Shown one piece after another: positions 60,132-64,000 of a DNA stretch of 64,000 nt. The stretch lies in assembly GCA_000818945.1 (NCBI GenBank), contig KN805371.1, forward strand, positions 1,426,696-1,490,695. Reading direction: 5' to 3'. The stretch comes from Schizochytrium sp. CCTCC M209059. Taxonomy: Eukaryota > Sar > Bigyra > Thraustochytrida > Thraustochytriidae. Below the pieces are notes generated by a model. It saw only the letters and a program-made list of their open reading frames with translations, had not been told where the DNA came from and made no database searches. Each line of letters opens with the position of its first letter. Positions within the stretch are counted from its first letter, which is position 1. A program made the translations under genes and the position numbers.

Positions 60132-61177
60132 TTATTTCTTGGCGCTATCGTCAGAAATCCATTGGACGACCTGGAAGATGACGGCCTGACCAGCCCCGAT
60201 CTTGACGAGGCGCGCGGGGAGGCCAGCGGTGAAAATGTGCGCGAAACCCTTTTCGCGCACAACAGACCCGAGAAAACTCATGGTCTGAGAAAGGTTTCGC
60301 TTTCCACTCGAAGCCTGCATCTCGGACTTGAGCACGTCGACGGGGTTGTTCAAAATCGTGCTGAGAATGCCGACAGCGGCGCCTCCCAGGGCCGCATTGC
60401 CCCCGCAATACTTTTGCACAATGCTCTCGTACACATAGAAACGAAATGCGTTGCTTCCGGCTTGCTGCATTTGTTCGAATGGTTGTCATGTCATCCATGA
60501 TGGCACAAGCGCGTGAGTGTTGCGTTCCTCGTTGTAAGGTTCGAAAGCGTCCGTCCGAGACATCGTATATATGAACGAACGCACGCACGCACGCACGCAC
60601 GAACGAACGAACGAATAAAGAGCACGGGGCTCAAAGGGTTGAAAGACTTACACGAACAAAGGTCGGCGAGGCGCCAACCCATAGTGAGGATATGCCCTCG
60701 GTGCGGAGAATGGTGCCAAAAAGTTGTGATGGCGGGAGCTGCGCGTGGCGTATCCTGAGAATTTTAAGCCGCTCGCAGGGCGTGACCCAAAGAAGAGCCT
60801 CGGTCGCGCCGGCAGCAAAGCCGGAGAGGAACTTGTCCTGCTCTGGGTCATCGGACAGCTTGCCGCGAATGTTCTGGTACACTGCGAAGCGGATGCCGAT
60901 CTTGCCTGCGTTCTGCACCATTTGCACGCCGAGGCCCGAGTACAACCCCCTGATGCCTCCTGAGGCCGCGACGGCCTGCCGCATGGAGGCCAGCATGGGT
61001 TCGTTCCGGCCGTACTGCTGGCGCGTCTTTGTCACCTCCATGGGCATCGTCACGGCGGCCTCCACGGCGCCTGTCGCTCGCAGCGCAGCGGCGTCGCGCG
61101 CGCGCGTCAGCCTTGGTCTCGTCTTGTTCCTCCTCCTCCTCGGCCCTGCACGTACCTGCCACCACGCCGGCGAACAT
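60132..61177 (-). CDS. Mitochondrial carrier, tricarboxylate-transporter-like, 3 exons, about 259 aa
   Basis: Exons are 61177-61156, 61076-60652 and 60464-60132; the joined length is exactly 260 codons. The joined start reads MFAGVVAATGAVEAAVTMPM. All three carrier signatures (P-x-[DE]-x-x-[KR]) are present: PMEVTK, PCERLK and PVDVLK. Flanking blocks (SGLGVQMVQNAGKIGIRFAV, VGASPTFVRQAGSNAFRFYV across the splice) are those of the citrate/tricarboxylate branch. It belongs in the inner mitochondrial membrane. The chain is about 30 residues shorter than usual at the N-terminus, so an upstream exon may be missing, possibly near the gap. Intron 1 has CTGAC. The gene is divergent from the sirtuin. 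Confidence 0.85.
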
Positions 61178-61668
61178 GTCTGCGACCTCTGCGACCTCTG
61201 CGACGTCTGCGACCTCTGCGCTCCGCCGCCCCGCTCGCCTGCCGCCGCGGCCTCCCGCGCGGCGCCCTCGCCTTGGCGCGTCTGTCTCGTTGCGGGTCTG
61301 CCGCAGGTCGCCCCGCCCGCCCGCTCTGCCCCTGTTATCATATGCGCTGCCCCGTTTGTTCAAGTTCCTCCTCGGCTCCGCTCGCCCTTTTCGGGGTCGC
61401 AGCGCGTGCACGCCCTGCGCGGGCGCCGCGGGCCCAGCGCCCGCCCGGGCGGAACGGGCCCGGACGACAGCGGGGCGGCGGAGCAGGGAGGGAGGGAGCG
61501 CCAAACTTTGAACAGGAGCGCATCCATCGATCGGCGCTAGCAGCAGCCGCGCACTACGAGCAGAGCGGAGCGGGCAGAGCGGAGAGGGCAGAGCGGAGAG
61601 GGCAGAGCAGAGCAGAGCAGAGCAGAGCGCCTTCGCAGGGGCCACCTGCGTGAGACCTCGCGCGCCTG
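61178..61668. other. Divergent GC-rich promoter region up to gap
   Basis: 490 bp between the carrier start and the gap. A 9-bp-period GACCTCTGC repeat lies at about 61183-61220 and AGAGC/GGAGA 5-bp units at about 61560-61628. No gene is supported; the 5' part of the sirtuin should begin here or in the gap. Confidence 0.5.
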
Positions 61669-61799
61669 NNNNNNNNNNNNNNNNNNNNNNNNNNNNNNNN
61701 NNNNNNNNNNNNNNNNNNNNNNNNNNNNNNNNNNNNNNNNNNNNNNNNNNNNNNNNNNNNNNNNNNNNNNNNNNNNNNNNNNNNNNNNNNNNNNNNNNN
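61669..61799. other. Assembly gap (131 N)
   Basis: Undetermined bases that remove the 5' end of the sirtuin-like gene. Confidence 1.
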
Positions 61800-61801
61800 T
61801 C

Positions 61802-62626
61802 AAGCAGGGCCTGCTGGGCCCCGTGGACGTGCCGCGGCTCGGGCGTTCGATGGGCAGGGAAGAGCGCAAGGCCAAGGCCAGAGAGTTCAAAGATCAGTTC
61901 CCCGTGCAGACGGCCCTGAGCGTGCTCGAGCTGCGACTCCGCAAGACCGAGCCCGGGGCCAAGGCGGCCAGGGCCTTTACGATTATCACAACCGCCATGC
62001 ACGGCGCGCACCAGGAGGCCGGGAGCTCGCAGGTCATTGAGCTGCACGGCTCGATCCGGCGCTTCAAGTGCATCGCCAAAGGTCATCACGTGTCTGCCAT
62101 GGAACTAGAAAAGCAGGAGGCCAAGGAGAAAGAGGGCGAGGCCCTCTCGGGGGCGAAGAAGACAGAGTACCCGACATGCAAGCACAAACAGGCCGGGAAC
62201 GGGGAGGAAGGCACCATTTGCAATAGCACCTTGCGCCCCGACTGCGTTCTTCTCGGCGAGACAATCGATCAGGAAGCCATGGCGCGCGCCGAGCTCGCGG
62301 CGTCGCGTCTCCGCCCGAATGATATCTGTATCGTCGTCGGCGCTCCAGACGACTCGTACCCTGCAGCGTATCTCCCTGAGCTGGCGGCGAGATCGGGCGC
62401 ACCTGTCATTTTGATTGCACAAGATGGGGCCGCCTCCGTGAAGGCAATGCGCGAGGCGTGTCGCGGCGACCCAACGAGACCGCATGACGCGCAAGACAGA
62501 ATTCTGCATCTTGCGGGTGACCCTGTTGAAGTGTTGGATGCCCTTGTCAATGCAGTTGTGTCCAGACAGACGTTGCAGCAGGCAGCGGCGCATCAGCAGC
62601 AAATGGAGGAGAGTCAGCAGGCGTAG
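61802..62626 (+). CDS. Sirtuin-like protein with degenerate active site (5' end lost in gap)
   Basis: The frame is open from the gap (KQGLLGPVDVPRLGRSMG) to the stop at 62626. The sirtuin core is recognisable: HGAHQEAGSSQVIELHGSIR (catalytic-His region and ELHG), LRPDCVLLGETID (the LRPxVVxFGE block), YPAAYLPELA and a final Rossmann strand PVILIAQDGA. Key residues are altered. Where active sirtuins have TQN(I/V)DxLH this one reads TTAMHGAH, so the Gln, Asn and Asp of the nicotinamide pocket are gone and only the His remains. The GTS motif reads GAP. Of the two CxxC zinc pairs only isolated cysteines are left (FKCIAK, PTCKHK, TICNST). The N-terminal GAGxSxxSGIPDFR part is not visible. It is probably not a normal NAD-dependent deacylase. 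Confidence 0.75.
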   Translation, partial: KQGLLGPVDVPRLGRSMGREERKAKAREFKDQFPVQTALSVLELRLRKTEPGAKAARAFTIITTAMHGAHQEAGSSQVIELHGSIRRFKCIAKGHHVSAMELEKQEAKEKEGEALSGAKKTEYPTCKHKQAGNGEEGTICNSTLRPDCVLLGETIDQEAMARAELAASRLRPNDICIVVGAPDDSYPAAYLPELAARSGAPVILIAQDGAASVKAMREACRGDPTRPHDAQDRILHLAGDPVEVLDALVNAVVSRQTLQQAAAHQQQMEESQQA

Positions 62627-62785
62627 GAGGTGCTCGCCTGAGCCAAAAAAAAAGCAACAACGCAACGTGGCGGGGGTGCGAAACCCAGCGCGGTGGAGGC
62701 AGGGAGGGTTCCTGAGCATGGACTTGGCACTGCATCAGGTGAATTTGCAAACGCGCACGAGCAGTAAAAGGAATAGACTGACAAA

Positions 62786-63997
62786 TCAAGGGAGCTCGCC
62801 CGTGTGGCGGCGCGAGGGCGCGAGGCGACTTCGAATCGTGGGCGAGGCCCTGAGCTCGGCAACGGCTTGTTCCTGAGGACGGACATGAAGCGAGACAGGC
62901 TTGAGCACGGGCTTGCCGTGCTTGCCCGTCATCACGTCGGAGGGCGGCGGCGGCGGGATGGTCGGCGCTGTCGACGAGGTCTGCGCCGCATCGGCAGCTG
63001 GAGAAGGCTCCCGCTGCGGATCAGAAACTGAGCCCGGGCGCGGAGATGTTTGGGAAGCGCTCTGCTGTGCGGCGGCCGGCGACGAAAGGCGCACGGCGGA
63101 GCGCGTGGGAGCGCGGAGCAAAGCCTGGCCGCGCTGCGTGCCAAAGACGACCTCGAGCATGCCAAAGGGCGTGGCTTCTGTCGTCCCCGAAAGGACGAGC
63201 AGACAGGCCTCGGCATCGCTGTTCATGAGGTGTTCCTTGACGCAGCACACGCAGGCAACCGCGATGTCAATGACTGCATCCCAGCCCTGGGATAGAAAAC
63301 GTAGCCAAACGTTGGTGACGGAGGCAAAGTCCTGGTCCACATAAAATGTAAAGATTGTAAGTATCCACTTGGCCGCATACACGACGGCGCTGAGGCCACA
63401 CTCTTGGAGGTGGGCAAAGAGCACGGGCTCGACGATTGCGACGCGTTGATCAATGTCGTCGAGAATGGTACGATAAAAGGCAAAGTCGCGATCAAAGAGC
63501 GAGCAAAGCCTGTAGGACTGGTCTTCGAGAAGCTGCGCAAAAAGAACAAAGGCGCGCTCCGTTTCGAGCATGATGCTCGACGAGAGCAGCTCACCAGAGG
63601 ATGTGCGAGGTCTGCCCATGGACGGGCTGTCGATCGTGGGCAGACTTGCCGTTGCTTGGACGTCTTGAGCGTTGCTGGTGGGCGGTGGCGGCGAGGGTGA
63701 GCCGGCGATGGGGGCCTCGCTGAACATGAGCAGGTATTTTGCGACGCAATGCATGCCTTGGCAGTAGCCAATGCTGGGGAACGCGAGTGCGACGTAGCGC
63801 AGAATGCTGTGCAGCTGCTCGCGTGCGACGGCGGGCTCGCGGTCCATGAATCGATGAAAGTGCGTGCGACGCAGATCGCTGGTGATGGCGTGATCCCATC
63901 GTGTGGGGGCCATTTCTTTTCCGCAAAGACTCCAAAAGATCATGCGGTGATCGCGGTGGACGAGGTGACGAGCGCTGCCGCCTTGAATGGCTGTCAT
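62786..63997 (-). CDS. TBC-domain Rab GTPase-activating protein (N-terminus possibly beyond window)
   Basis: The frame from the ATG at 63997 (MTAIQGGSARHLVHRDHRMI) gives 403 aa. The TBC domain occupies about residues 8-250. It keeps both catalytic fingers: I-x-x-D-x-x-R as ITSDLRRTHF (arginine finger at about R44) and the glutamine finger in IGYCQGMHCV (Q80). Downstream TBC blocks FVLFAQLLED, LFAHLQECGL and FLSQGWDAVI are present. A Ser/Pro-rich insert (about 100-140) interrupts the domain. The last 130 residues are a Pro/Ser/Gln-rich disordered tail. It should activate GTP hydrolysis by a Rab. The family usually starts slightly further upstream, so part of the N-terminus may lie past position 64000. 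Confidence 0.85.
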   Translation of the reverse strand: MTAIQGGSARHLVHRDHRMIFWSLCGKEMAPTRWDHAITSDLRRTHFHRFMDREPAVAREQLHSILRYVALAFPSIGYCQGMHCVAKYLLMFSEAPIAGSPSPPPPTSNAQDVQATASLPTIDSPSMGRPRTSSGELLSSSIMLETERAFVLFAQLLEDQSYRLCSLFDRDFAFYRTILDDIDQRVAIVEPVLFAHLQECGLSAVVYAAKWILTIFTFYVDQDFASVTNVWLRFLSQGWDAVIDIAVACVCCVKEHLMNSDAEACLLVLSGTTEATPFGMLEVVFGTQRGQALLRAPTRSAVRLSSPAAAQQSASQTSPRPGSVSDPQREPSPAADAAQTSSTAPTIPPPPPSDVMTGKHGKPVLKPVSLHVRPQEQAVAELRASPTIRSRLAPSRRHTGELP

Positions 63998-64000
63998 GCG

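Overview
This is a nuclear eukaryotic chromosome segment. It is GC-rich and gene-dense, and it has eukaryote-only families: RAD17, alpha-actinin, formin, a histone H3 relative, SEC13, RPS20, a Rab GTPase, a TBC RabGAP, a BAP31-like protein, a mitochondrial carrier and a CEP164-like protein. Many genes are intronless. The rest carry one to three short GT-AG introns with GTAAGT or GTACGT donors. A CEP164-like centriolar protein, alkylglycerol monooxygenase, a DUF389 membrane protein, bacterial-type TrmL and HisRS, and abundant tetra- and pentanucleotide repeats fit a heterotrophic stramenopile, possibly a thraustochytrid (Labyrinthulea). That placement is an inference. There are three runs of N (7353-7362, 34113-34202, 61669-61799).

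Layout. 1-11 kb: RAD17-like clamp loader with two RanBP2-type zinc fingers (minus, runs off the left edge), an orphan coiled-coil protein, a weak basic ORF, a telomere-like tandem repeat with a gap, a three-exon Rab11-like GTPase and a small helical orphan. 11-25 kb: alpha-actinin, a FAM185A-like mitochondrial beta-repeat protein, a Golgi-type sulfotransferase, a basic orphan, a three-exon sterol-desaturase-family hydroxylase and an SLC5-type Na+/solute symporter. 25-36 kb: a highly divergent histone H3, an orphan coiled-coil protein, a formin, TrmL and a small acidic orphan. 36-47 kb: RPS20 followed by a 230-bp-period duplication, a small charged orphan, a long gene-poor stretch with a 534-bp (GCAA)n tract, and organelle-type histidyl-tRNA synthetase. 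47-64 kb: BAP31-like and PPCDC genes on a short bidirectional promoter, SEC13 with a Q/P-rich tail, a CEP164-like protein, an EEP-fold phosphodiesterase, AGMO, DUF389, a mitochondrial carrier, a degenerate sirtuin truncated by a gap, and a TBC RabGAP at the right edge.

Genes alternate strand, with short convergent 3' spacers (100-630 bp) and longer GC-rich divergent promoters (0.3-1.9 kb). There are no operons, transposons, CRISPR arrays or recognisable tRNA genes. Loose functional themes are actin and membrane traffic (alpha-actinin, formin, Rab, TBC, SEC13, BAP31), genome maintenance and chromatin (RAD17, H3 variant, sirtuin-like) and lipid/CoA metabolism (hydroxylase, AGMO, PPCDC). Nothing shows that they are co-regulated. 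The most unusual items are the H3 variant, the zinc-finger RAD17, the degenerate sirtuin, the SEC13 tail, the duplicated element behind RPS20, and the TGAC arrays that multiply a CTRAC branch-point-like motif in two introns.
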